A DNA stretch of 38,166 nt, taken from positions 1-38,166 of the forward strand of contig CACFEJ010000012.1 in the NCBI GenBank assembly GCA_902565305.1, written 5' to 3'. Each line of letters opens with the position of its first letter. Positions within the stretch are counted from its first letter, which is position 1. This DNA is from an uncultured Prochlorococcus sp. Its GTDB lineage: Bacteria; Cyanobacteriota; Cyanobacteriia; PCC-6307; Cyanobiaceae. Under the pieces are notes generated by a model. That model was given only the letters and a program-made list of their open reading frames with translations, was not told where the DNA came from and ran no database searches. The translations under genes were made by a program, and so were the position numbers. Below, piece by piece: positions 11,259 to 19,032 of this stretch.

Positions 11259-11510
11259 ATGTGCATTTGCATCAACTGTAAATGGGTTGATAGATGTATC
11301 ACATATCATGATGTTGAGAATAATCATGGTGTTGATCATATTTGTGATCTACCTGATTTTAAAGCAAAAAAACCATTCATTCATGTCAATATAGTTAAAG
11401 ATAATAATGGTGATTATAAAACTGATTGGGATGTTCAATCTTGTGAAAGTTTTGAAAATGAATTTGGTAAATGGTCTAAGTGTAAACCAGGCATGGAGTT
11501 ACCTGTTTAA
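11259..11510 (+). CDS. ycf34: Ycf34 family iron-sulfur protein
   Basis: An 83-residue protein beginning MCICINCKWVDRCITYHDVE, with Cys at positions 2, 4, 7 and 13 and a further Cys in HICDLPDF. This Cys-rich N-terminus defines Ycf34, a cyanobacterial and algal-plastid protein reported to bind an iron-sulfur cluster and to influence photosynthetic electron transport. The length is typical. ATG at 11259 gives the conserved N-terminus. The 5' flank is only 10 bp before the divergent CCA-enzyme start, so promoter and leader lie inside that gene. The TsaB-like gene follows after 9 bp. Confidence 0.88.
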   Translation: MCICINCKWVDRCITYHDVENNHGVDHICDLPDFKAKKPFIHVNIVKDNNGDYKTDWDVQSCESFENEFGKWSKCKPGMELPV

Positions 11511-11519
11511 AGGTAATAG

Positions 11520-12173
11520 ATGACAAATAAACTCAATCACGGAGATATTAACTCTACATTAGTGATTCATAGCACAGACAGCTCATTTGGCTTTGGGTTT
11601 AGAAAAAACAATACCCGTGAATCCGATGAATTATTTATCAAAAAATTCGATAATGATCTTTGCAACAACTTAATTAATGATCTTAACAAATTCATTTCCA
11701 AAGAAAATTTACAAAAAATAAATAAGTTATCTGTCAGCATAGGGCCGGCAAACTTTAATGCTTCACGACTGATTGTGGTTTTAGCAAGAACCATCTCACA
11801 ACAAATAAATTGTCCTCTAGACAGTTTTAGTTCATTTGAAATAATGGCAAAAAGAATTGCTTTAAAAAATAATATCTTTACAAACAAAAAAACATTCTGG
11901 ATTTACAAAAAATTAAAACGCAAGGGTTTTATTGCAGGTAAATATGAAATTTGTCATAACGAAAAAACCCCCTCAGATTTAGTCATTAGAGAAACAGTTT
12001 TACCAAAAGTTTTTAAAGAACTTGAAAATAAAGAAATTTTGTTTGAAGCTATTTATGATGATAAAGAAGATTTAAAAGAACTATTAAATTTATCAAATAA
12101 AAATTTATTAAATTCAAATGTAGATTCCTGGGAAAAAGTTTTGCCTCTTTACCCTATTTCTCCAATTAACTAA
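11520..12173 (+). CDS. TsaB-like protein (tRNA t6A synthesis partner, YeaZ family)
   Basis: A 217-residue protein resembling TsaB, the inactive ASKHA-fold partner of TsaD in threonylcarbamoyl-adenosine (t6A37) formation on tRNA. The opening LVIHSTDSSFGFGF corresponds to the phosphate-binding strand turn of TsaB. SVSIGPANFNASRLIVVLARTI corresponds to its GPGSFTGLRIG region, with the Gly-rich motif changed to GPANFNASR. The C-terminus VLPLYPISPIN resembles the family ending. ATG at 11520 follows AAAGG with 6 bp spacing. It lies 9 bp after ycf34 and converges on plsC with 4 bp between stops. The sequence is divergent, so TsaB is likely but not certain. Confidence 0.72.
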   Translation: MTNKLNHGDINSTLVIHSTDSSFGFGFRKNNTRESDELFIKKFDNDLCNNLINDLNKFISKENLQKINKLSVSIGPANFNASRLIVVLARTISQQINCPLDSFSSFEIMAKRIALKNNIFTNKKTFWIYKKLKRKGFIAGKYEICHNEKTPSDLVIRETVLPKVFKELENKEILFEAIYDDKEDLKELLNLSNKNLLNSNVDSWEKVLPLYPISPIN

Positions 12174-12177
12174 ATAT

Positions 12178-12798
12178 TCATCCAATCAAATTATTAATCT
12201 TATCTTGAAGCTGCATTGTTACAGAATTCAGATCGTCTCTTGATGAACTTTGTGGAGGTTGAACAGGTTTTCCCACTTTAATAACTATTTTTGAAAACAT
12301 TGGAATAAAGAATTTAAATCTTATTAGTTTATGGGAATTAACTATTGCAACAGGCAATAATAATTTTTGATTTTTAAAGGCTAATAATGCTGCACCTTGT
12401 TTGGGCTTATTCACTCGACCATTTTTTTGACGAGTGCCATCAATAAAAATTCCAATACAATTATCATTTGATAATTTTTTACATGCTGTTTTAATTGTAT
12501 TTTTATCCACAATTCCTCTTTTTACAGGATAAGCCCCACAAGCCTTGATAATAAAGCCTAGAAAAGGAATTTTAAAAAGCTCTGCCTTAGCCATAAAAGA
12601 TATATTACGTCTAAGGGCATGTCCTAACAAAGGAGGGTCAAGTAAAGAACCATGATTAGAAACCATGATAAAGGAATCTTTTTGCGGAATATTGTCTCTA
12701 CCTATTAAATGACCTTTAAATACTAATTTATAAATAGGAAATACAAAAAGTTTGCTAACTAATTCATAGATTAATTTTTGAATAGTATGATTTTTCAT
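12178..12798 (-). CDS. plsC: 1-acyl-sn-glycerol-3-phosphate acyltransferase
   Basis: Acylates lysophosphatidate to phosphatidate, the second acylation in membrane lipid synthesis. The HX4D catalytic motif is in SNHGSLLDPP (His49, Asp54); the substrate-binding block is GIFIDGTRQKNG, a variant of the usual EGTRS. Block AYPVKRG is also present. Length 206 is typical for short bacterial PlsC proteins. ATG at 12798 lies 5 bp after the fabD stop. It is the last gene of rpaB-plsX-fabH-fabD-plsC, the same operon that encodes PlsX, whose acyl-phosphate feeds the first acylation. Confidence 0.9.
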   Translation of the reverse strand: MKNHTIQKLIYELVSKLFVFPIYKLVFKGHLIGRDNIPQKDSFIMVSNHGSLLDPPLLGHALRRNISFMAKAELFKIPFLGFIIKACGAYPVKRGIVDKNTIKTACKKLSNDNCIGIFIDGTRQKNGRVNKPKQGAALLAFKNQKLLLPVAIVNSHKLIRFKFFIPMFSKIVIKVGKPVQPPQSSSRDDLNSVTMQLQDKINNLIG

Positions 12799-12803
12799 AC
12801 AAA

Positions 12804-13700
12804 TTAATAAGATATTTGATCAGAAGATGAAACTTGAGAAATTTTTACATCTTTAAGATGTCTTTTTCCTAAACCGCTTAGTACATTAGAAGGGCCAATT
12901 TCAACAATATGTAGATCACTATCTTTTGCCATTAAATCCATAGTTTCTCGCCACCTCACTCCATTACACATTTGCTTTTCCAATCTAGTTTTAAGCTCAT
13001 TAGGATCGTCACATAATGAAGGTTCATAATTACTTATTACTGGGAAAGAAGGTTTTTTAAATTTAATCTGTTTTAAATACGTAGAAAATTTAACTGCAGG
13101 CTCATCCATCAATGGTGAATGGAAAGCTCCTGAAACATTTAATTTTAGGAATCTTTTACAAGAAATTTCTTTCGATAAATTGTCTAACTCTTCGTTAGAT
13201 CCTGATAAGACAACTTGGGAAGAGCTATTATCATTTGCAATTACAATATTTTCACTTTTGTTGACTAATAAATCAAGTTCATTTCTATCAAAACCAATTA
13301 CTGCTGCCATAGATCCTTTCCCAGCATTTACCATTAATTGAGATCTTACTTTTATTAGTGATACGCAGTCTTCGAATGAAAAAACATCCGCACAATATAA
13401 TGCAGTTATTTCTCCCAGACTATGCCCAGCAACATAAGTTGGTTTAAAACCATTTTCTTTTAAGGCATCTAATAAAATTGATTCAACCAAAAAAAGACAG
13501 ATTTGTGTATTTCTTGTATTATTCAAATCACTTAGAGGATTTGTTAGATCAGAATTTAATTCGCAAATTTCAAATAAATTTCTCTCAAATATCTCAGAAG
13601 CATAACTAAATCTCTCTTTTGTGCTTGGCAAATTTTCAATTTGTTTTGCCATTCCAATTTTTTGCGAACCCTGTCCAGGGAATACCCATGCAACTGTCAT
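12804..13700 (-). CDS. fabD: Malonyl-CoA:ACP transacylase
   Basis: Transfers malonyl groups from CoA to acyl carrier protein for fatty-acid elongation. The active-site serine is in AGHSLGE (Ser94), with VFPGQGSQKIGM at the N-terminus and the catalytic His in VSGAFHSPLM. 298 residues, normal length. ATG at 13700, 18 bp after the fabH stop. Same-strand neighbours fabH and plsC agree with the assignment. Confidence 0.95.
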   Translation of the reverse strand: MTVAWVFPGQGSQKIGMAKQIENLPSTKERFSYASEIFERNLFEICELNSDLTNPLSDLNNTRNTQICLFLVESILLDALKENGFKPTYVAGHSLGEITALYCADVFSFEDCVSLIKVRSQLMVNAGKGSMAAVIGFDRNELDLLVNKSENIVIANDNSSSQVVLSGSNEELDNLSKEISCKRFLKLNVSGAFHSPLMDEPAVKFSTYLKQIKFKKPSFPVISNYEPSLCDDPNELKTRLEKQMCNGVRWRETMDLMAKDSDLHIVEIGPSNVLSGLGKRHLKDVKISQVSSSDQISY

Positions 13701-13718
13701 AATGTTCCTATTTTGTTT

Positions 13719-14726
13719 TTAACCCCATTTAATTAGGGCTGCACCCCAACTTAGCCCAGCACCGAAACCACTTGTGGCAATAATATCATTTTGTTTAATT
13801 CTAAAATCTCTTACAGCCTCATCCATCATTAGTGGAATTGTTGCTGCAGACGTATTGCCATATTTTTCTAAATTGCTAAGAATCTTTTCTCTAGGAATTT
13901 TTAACCTTTCTCCTACAGAATCCAATATTCTTTGATTAGCTTGATGCAGCAAGAGCCAATCAACGTGATCAGAATTATATTTCATTTTTTTAAACAACTT
14001 TTCAAGAATTAGTGGAACTTCTCTAACTGCGAATTTATAAACTTCCTGACCATTCATCTGAATTGGAGAAAAACCTCCACTTAAAAAGTTAATTTCATCA
14101 ACTATTGAATCCTTTTTATTTTTTGATGGAAGATTAAGAAAAGAACCCCTCCCCCCATCAGTCCTCATATCAAAACCTATAAAATTATCAAATTCATTAG
14201 TAGCTTCAATTGCTAATGCACCGGCACCATCTCCAAAGAGGATACAACTTCTTCTATCGTTCCAATCAACAAAACTTGATAATTGATCTGCTCCAATAAC
14301 AATAGCCCTTTTAAAACTACCCCCTTTTAAAAATTGTGAGGCTGTTATTAAGGCAAATAAAAAACCACTACAAGCTGCAGTTAAATCGAAAGCTACAGCA
14401 TTAGTTGCCCCTAATTTAGCTTGAATGGATGGGGCTGATCCAAATAAATCATGCGGAGTAGAAGTAGCTAAAACAATCAAATCAATCGTTTTAATATCCC
14501 AATTAGCCATTTCTATAGCAGTTAGAGCAGCCTTATAACCCATCTCAGTAACATTATCTTCTACGCAAGAGATTCTTCTTTCAGAAATACCAGTTCTAGA
14601 TTGTATCCATTCATTGCTTGTATCAACCTTTTGACTAATTTTTTGATTAGTTAGGATTTGATCAGGTACATAACTTCCGCTTCCCTTGAATGACACTCCA
14701 ATCTGATTAAAATTTATTCCTTCCAA
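13719..14726 (-). CDS. fabH: 3-oxoacyl-ACP synthase III (KASIII)
   Basis: Initiates fatty-acid synthesis by condensing acetyl-CoA with malonyl-ACP. The catalytic Cys119 lies in DLTAACSGFLFAL, the His in LLHQANQRI and the Asn in YGNTSAATIPL, giving the Cys-His-Asn triad. Length 335 is as expected. No ATG precedes the conserved N-terminus; TTG at 14726 (MEGINFNQIGVSF) is taken as the start. It sits 54 bp downstream of plsX and 18 bp upstream of fabD in the lipid operon. Confidence 0.95.
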   Translation of the reverse strand: MEGINFNQIGVSFKGSGSYVPDQILTNQKISQKVDTSNEWIQSRTGISERRISCVEDNVTEMGYKAALTAIEMANWDIKTIDLIVLATSTPHDLFGSAPSIQAKLGATNAVAFDLTAACSGFLFALITASQFLKGGSFKRAIVIGADQLSSFVDWNDRRSCILFGDGAGALAIEATNEFDNFIGFDMRTDGGRGSFLNLPSKNKKDSIVDEINFLSGGFSPIQMNGQEVYKFAVREVPLILEKLFKKMKYNSDHVDWLLLHQANQRILDSVGERLKIPREKILSNLEKYGNTSAATIPLMMDEAVRDFRIKQNDIIATSGFGAGLSWGAALIKWG

Positions 14727-14780
14727 AAGAGTTTTTTTTGTTACTTATATTAGTCAAACATAAATTTGACTCAATATGTT

Positions 14781-16187
14781 TTATGAATTTAAAACTTGAA
14801 GCTTTTGCAGTTGATTTAAATTGTCCATAACACCATGATTAACTGCAGAGTGAGCCAAGCGAAGAGCGCTAACTACTGATAAAGATTTGCTACTTCCATG
14901 ACCAATAACGCAAATACCATTCACCCCAAGTAATAAAGCTCCTCCATGTTCGGCATGATCTAACCTTTTCTTAATTCTGAGTAGATTACTTTTTAAAAAA
15001 GCTGAACCAACTTTCCCCCGCCTTCCGCGTGGAAGCTCAGATCTCAAAATATCTAATAAAACACCTCCAACAGATTCAAGAAATTTCAATAATATATTTC
15101 CAGTAAATCCATCACAGACTACTACGTCGAAACTACCTGATAATACATCTCGCCCTTCACAATTCCCTCCGAAATCAAAACTTTTTTCAGAAGATAATAA
15201 TTCAAATGTTTTTAGGGATAAATCATTACCTTTACATTCTTCTTCTCCAATATTTAAAAGGCCAATTCTTGGTTTTTGTACTTGTAAGACATCTTTTGCA
15301 TAAATATTACCTAGAAGAGCAAATTGATGCAGATAAGATGGCTTACAATCAGTATTTGCGCCGACATCTAAAACTAATACCGGGCGAGTTTGATCCCTTG
15401 TTGGAAACAATGCTCCTATAGCTGGTCTCTCAATCCCTTTCAATCTCCCAATTCTAAATATTGCAGAAGCCATCATGGCACCTGAATTACCCGCTGAGTA
15501 GACAGCTTCAGCTTTATTATTTCTTACTAAATCCATTGCAACATTTATACTTGCATGTTTCCTTTTTCTAACTGCGGTAGCTTCTTCATTCATCCCAATA
15601 GGCTCTCCACTATCAATTAATTCAAGACGATTATTATCTATTTCATTCTCTAATAATTCTGCTAAACCAATTTTTTTTGCGGCATCTTTAACTTTTTCAA
15701 TTTTGCCGACAAATTTTATATTTATTGGAAATCTACTTATTGCTTCTAGGCAACCCTCAAGAATTGGACCAGGAGCATAATCTCCACCCATCCCATCAAC
15801 TGCGATCCAAATTCTTTTAGATTGAGATTCCTCCACCTTATCTAAAATATTATCATTATTTTGCAATCTTTTTAATGGGTCAAAAACTAATGGCTGTAAT
15901 GTATTTTTAGCTATTGAACTGGCATTTGAAACTACACTACTAGCAGTATTAACAACAGATTCAGCACTTGAAACTACATTACCTGCAACATTACCTGCAA
16001 CATTGCTAGCTGTGGTTACTACTGATCCAGCACTTGAAACCATATTACCCGCAACATTACTAGCCGTTGCTGCAGAACTTGCAGCAGTATCAACTATAGA
16101 AGTCACAGCCGAATTTCTTTTGTACCAAATAACTAATCTTCTAATAGCTCTGGACTTATTAATTTTTTGCGCTGTTTCTTTCCCCAT
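14781..16187 (-). CDS. plsX: Phosphate acyltransferase PlsX with a repeat-rich N-terminal extension
   Basis: PlsX makes acyl-phosphate from acyl-ACP and inorganic phosphate, the donor for glycerol-3-phosphate acylation. The catalytic core runs from about residue 125 (RIWIAVDGMGGDYAPG) to the end, with family motifs SGEPIGMNEEATAVRKRKHAS, AVYSAGNSGAMM, PVLVLDVGANTDCKP and VCDGFTGNILLK; its 344 residues match normal PlsX. Ahead of it is a 124-residue extension: a basic segment (KSRAIRRLVIWYKR), then an Ala/Ser/Val/Asn repeat region (about 32-95). The ATG at 16187 directly follows the rpaB stop (TAAATG), which supports the long version. The repeats may form an amphipathic helix binding the membrane; this is inference. 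Confidence 0.93.
   Translation of the reverse strand: MGKETAQKINKSRAIRRLVIWYKRNSAVTSIVDTAASSAATASNVAGNMVSSAGSVVTTASNVAGNVAGNVVSSAESVVNTASSVVSNASSIAKNTLQPLVFDPLKRLQNNDNILDKVEESQSKRIWIAVDGMGGDYAPGPILEGCLEAISRFPINIKFVGKIEKVKDAAKKIGLAELLENEIDNNRLELIDSGEPIGMNEEATAVRKRKHASINVAMDLVRNNKAEAVYSAGNSGAMMASAIFRIGRLKGIERPAIGALFPTRDQTRPVLVLDVGANTDCKPSYLHQFALLGNIYAKDVLQVQKPRIGLLNIGEEECKGNDLSLKTFELLSSEKSFDFGGNCEGRDVLSGSFDVVVCDGFTGNILLKFLESVGGVLLDILRSELPRGRRGKVGSAFLKSNLLRIKKRLDHAEHGGALLLGVNGICVIGHGSSKSLSVVSALRLAHSAVNHGVMDNLNQLQKLQVLNS
15903..16094 (-). repeat. Degenerate tandem repeat encoding the PlsX N-terminal extension
   Basis: Within the plsX coding strand, units encoding TASNVAGN...VVSSAxSVV recur: residues 41-58 and 59-80 share TASNVAGN and VSSA.SVV, followed by TASSVVSNASS. 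From residue 59 the sequence divides into three 11-residue units. The DNA shows matching near-repeats, for example acctgcaacatt twice in succession at about 15980-16003. Low-complexity coding repeat, not a mobile element. Confidence 0.8.
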
Positions 16188-16934
16188 TTACTTACCATCA
16201 AAAGGAGCAATATCGACAATCCGTTGAAAAAGATATCCTGTACCCCTTGCTGTCAAAATTAATTCAGGATTTGCTGGATCAGCCTCCAGTTTTGATCTTA
16301 ATCTTGATATATGAACGTCCACGACTCTTGTATCTACATGTCTCTCGGGAGTATATCCCCATACTTCTCTCAAAATCTCTCCTCTACTAAATGGCTCTCC
16401 TGACCTACTTACCAAAAGCTCTAAGAGACTAAATTCCATACCAGTTAATCTAATTCTCTCATCACTTTTAAAAACTTGTCTTCGATTTGTATCAATTTTT
16501 ATATCCGTAACCAAAATTAATCCTGAATTAGGCATTCCAGGAATTTGTTCTTTGTCAATTCTTCTGAGTACGCATCTAATTCTAGCTTCTAACTCTTTTG
16601 GGCTAAATGGTTTTACTACATAATCATCAGCTCCTAATTCTAAACCTGTTATCCTATCTGCAACATCTCCTAATGCAGTTAACATAACAATTGGGACATC
16701 AGAATCTTTCCTTAATTCTTGACAAACTCCATAACCATCTAACTTTGGCATCATGACGTCAAGGACTACTAAATCAGGTTCATAATCGTTAAATAACTTT
16801 AGTGCCTCTTTACCATCACTTGCAGTTATAACTTTGTAGCCAATCATGGAGAGACGTGTCTCCAGAATTCTTCTAATACTTGCCTCGTCATCTGCGACCA
16901 GTATAGTTTCTTTAGTTTGACTAGATAGAGCCAT
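16188..16934 (-). CDS. rpaB: Response regulator RpaB (Ycf27), OmpR family
   Basis: OmpR/PhoB-type response regulator, the essential cyanobacterial factor that binds HLR1 elements to control high-light and photosystem genes, normally phosphorylated by the kinase NblS/Hik33. The receiver domain (about 10-125) has acidic DD at 15-16, phospho-acceptor Asp59 in LVVLDVMMPKLDG, and Lys in DDYVVKPFSPKELEAR. The C-terminal winged helix (about 145-240) has LTGMEFSLLELLVSRSGEPFSR and VDVHISRLRSKLE. 248 residues. It reads straight into plsX with no spacer. It is divergent from radA across 107 bp, which contains the 10-bp palindrome ATTAGCTAAT at 16943-16952 just upstream of the rpaB start. RpaB versus RpaA is decided by resemblance to the Ycf27 subfamily. 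Confidence 0.92.
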   Translation of the reverse strand: MALSSQTKETILVADDEASIRRILETRLSMIGYKVITASDGKEALKLFNDYEPDLVVLDVMMPKLDGYGVCQELRKDSDVPIVMLTALGDVADRITGLELGADDYVVKPFSPKELEARIRCVLRRIDKEQIPGMPNSGLILVTDIKIDTNRRQVFKSDERIRLTGMEFSLLELLVSRSGEPFSRGEILREVWGYTPERHVDTRVVDVHISRLRSKLEADPANPELILTARGTGYLFQRIVDIAPFDGK

Positions 16935-17041
16935 TTGTTTCTATTAGCTAATCAGTAAGAGAATTTATTATTAACCTAATCTAACTTGTAGAGGGGCAAT
17001 ATCCCAAACATTCTAGTTCCATTAATTCATTCAGAAACTTA

Positions 17042-18394
17042 ATGTCTAGCAAATTATCGACTTTTATTTGTCAGAATTGTGGATCTGAAACTTCACAATA
17101 CTTTGGTAGATGCCTAAATTGCAACTCATGGAATTCCATTGTTGAAGAAATAAAAAGTAAGAGATCTAAATATCAAGAAATAAAAAATAATAAAAAATCT
17201 ATACCATTTAACGAGATTTCATCAAAAAAAATATCAAGATTTACAAGTGGTTTTAGAGAATTTGATCGTGTGCTTGGAGGTGGAATAGTACCTGGATCTA
17301 TTGTTTTACTAGGAGGAGAACCAGGTATAGGTAAAAGCACAATAGTTCTTCAATCAGCAGGAAAAATATCTCTTAATGAGAAAGTTTTATATATAACTGC
17401 AGAAGAATCTTTAGAACAAGTAAAAATTAGATGGGAAAGATTAAATCAAAACAGTATGGATTTACAAATTTTTGCAGAAACCAATTTGTCCCTAATTATT
17501 GAAGAGATCAAACGTGTAAATCCAAGTTTCGCAATAATTGATAGTATTCAAGCCATCCATAATCATGAAATGCAAAGTTCTCCAGGATCGGTTTCTCAAG
17601 TTAGAGAATGTTCATCTGAATTACAAAATCTTGCCAAAGAAAATAATATTGCTCTTCTAATAATTGGTCATGTAACCAAAGATGGGGCTTTAGCTGGCCC
17701 TAAAACTCTAGAGCATTTAGTTGATACAGTAATAAACTTTGAAGGAGATAATATTTCCTCACATAGATTACTAAGAAGTATAAAAAATCGATTTGGATCG
17801 ACCTTCGAGATTGGAATTTTTGAAATGCTTGAAGAGGGTTTACGAGAGATAAAAAACCCAAGTTCAATTTTTACAAATAAAGAAAACATTTCAGGTGTAA
17901 CAACTATAATTACAAATGAAGGCACTCGACCGATAGCAGTTGATATACAAGCACTGGTAAATAAAACTTTCTATAGTAACCCAAGACGTACTACAACTGG
18001 AATAAGCATAAATAGATTGCTTCAAATTCTAGCTGTTATTGAAAAACACTTAGGGATAAAATTATCTGAATTTGATTGTTATATAGCGACTGGTGGGGGT
18101 TTTGAGATTAATGATCCATCATCTGACTTAGGTGTAGCAATTTCAATTTTATCAAGTTTGAAAAATATTCCTCCTTTGGCTAATAGCTCATTTATTGGGG
18201 AATTGGGTTTGAGCGGTCAGGTTAGAAAATCGAATAACCTTCGAACAAAGATAGAAGAAGCTGTAAGACTAGGTATCAAAAATATTGTAGTGCCAAAACT
18301 GGAGGAGGAACTAAATAATAATTTTCAAAATTTAATAAATATCCAAGAAATATCCAATATTAAAGAAGCAGTTGATTATTCTTTATCAAAATAA
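17042..18394 (+). CDS. radA: DNA repair protein RadA (Sms)
   Basis: RecA-like ATPase that promotes branch migration of recombination intermediates. The N-terminal zinc finger is CX2C-X10-CX2C (Cys10, 13, 24, 27), Walker A is GGEPGIGKST (91-100), the RadA-specific motif is KNRFGST, and the C-terminal third is a Lon-protease-like domain (IATGGGFEINDPSSDLGVAISILSS, ELGLSGQVR). Length 450 is normal. ATG at 17042. It is divergent from rpaB and converges on ycf3 with 6 bp between stops. Confidence 0.95.
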   Translation: MSSKLSTFICQNCGSETSQYFGRCLNCNSWNSIVEEIKSKRSKYQEIKNNKKSIPFNEISSKKISRFTSGFREFDRVLGGGIVPGSIVLLGGEPGIGKSTIVLQSAGKISLNEKVLYITAEESLEQVKIRWERLNQNSMDLQIFAETNLSLIIEEIKRVNPSFAIIDSIQAIHNHEMQSSPGSVSQVRECSSELQNLAKENNIALLIIGHVTKDGALAGPKTLEHLVDTVINFEGDNISSHRLLRSIKNRFGSTFEIGIFEMLEEGLREIKNPSSIFTNKENISGVTTIITNEGTRPIAVDIQALVNKTFYSNPRRTTTGISINRLLQILAVIEKHLGIKLSEFDCYIATGGGFEINDPSSDLGVAISILSSLKNIPPLANSSFIGELGLSGQVRKSNNLRTKIEEAVRLGIKNIVVPKLEEELNNNFQNLINIQEISNIKEAVDYSLSK

Positions 18395-18400
18395 AAAAAA

Positions 18401-18922
18401 TCAAAGGTACATATCAATTGAACTTCTGCCTGAGTTTTTCAACCAATTTTCAATATCTAGATATCCACCTGGATAAAGTCTCACTGCTTTAGACCAGACT
18501 TCAGCAGCTTTATCAAACCAAATATCTCTTTGATCTAAATCACCATTTTGCTCAGCATATCTTCCCCTTTTTTCATAAATTAAACCTATATTTTTCAAGC
18601 ATGATGGCTGTTTGGGATTTTCTACTAATGCTTTCTCATAAGTTTCAATAGACAAATCCTCTTCACCGTTACTCATGTATATAATTGCCATATTTTTTAA
18701 AGTCTCACCCCTATCAATTTTATTTTCTTCAAGCAGTAAGCTCTCTTTGTAATACTCTAATGCCTCCGAATAGTCCCCATTATTTTGTGCAGCTAAGCCA
18801 TCTCTGTAATAAATATATGCCTTTTTTTCTTTCTCAGCGATAGGCATTATTTTTACAATAGATTCAGCAATTACAGTAAAAGCTTTATCAATAAAATTGT
18901 CTCTGTTTTGATTACTAGGCAC
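18401..18922 (-). CDS. ycf3: Photosystem I assembly protein Ycf3
   Basis: TPR chaperone required for assembly of photosystem I. The 173-residue protein has three tetratricopeptide repeats ([22 protein letters not shown], then [20 protein letters not shown], then [13 protein letters not shown]), a family-typical N-terminus ([19 protein letters not shown]) and a C-terminus with [17 protein letters not shown]. The start is GTG at 18922, giving the expected MPSNQ N-terminus. Upstream, between this gene and the divergent copper ATPase, lies a perfect 22-bp palindrome (18947-18968). Confidence 0.95.
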   Translation of the reverse strand: MPSNQNRDNFIDKAFTVIAESIVKIMPIAEKEKKAYIYYRDGLAAQNNGDYSEALEYYKESLLLEENKIDRGETLKNMAIIYMSNGEEDLSIETYEKALVENPKQPSCLKNIGLIYEKRGRYAEQNGDLDQRDIWFDKAAEVWSKAVRLYPGGYLDIENWLKNSGRSSIDMYL

Positions 18923-18946
18923 TTCTCAAAATCTAATAAAATTAAT

Positions 18947-18968
18947 ATAGTAATTTTAAAATTACTAT
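18947..18968. promoter_or_regulatory. Perfect 22-bp palindrome between ycf3 and the copper ATPase
   Basis: ATAGTAATTTT followed directly by its exact reverse complement AAAATTACTAT. It starts 25 bp upstream of the ycf3 start and ends 64 bp before the ATPase start, so it could act on either or both divergent genes. Its GTA and TAC arms are 10 bp apart, not the 8 bp of an NtcA site. The regulator is unknown. The repeat is certain; function as an operator is inference. Confidence 0.45.
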
Positions 18969-19032
18969 TTAAAAAGTCTATTACATTTATTATTATAGTT
19001 AAATATACAGTAAAGCATAAATTTGCTTATAC

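Noticed and set aside
11249-11302. N-terminal extension of the CCA-adding enzyme to a start at 11302
   Set aside because: It would overlap the first 44 bp of ycf34 on the other strand and adds no conserved sequence; the ATG at 11248 gives the family N-terminus.
11194-11394. A plus-strand frame of 66 codons overlapping ycf34 and the start of the CCA-adding enzyme gene
   Set aside because: It is out of frame with ycf34, which has the conserved Cys-rich N-terminus, and shows no family resemblance.
15903-16094. Tandem repeat in plsX as a mobile or CRISPR-like element
   Set aside because: The units are degenerate, in frame and contain no spacers; they encode a protein repeat.
18947-18968. Reading the 22-bp palindrome as an NtcA box
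   Set aside because: GTA and TAC are separated by 10 bp rather than the 8 bp of GTAN8TAC.
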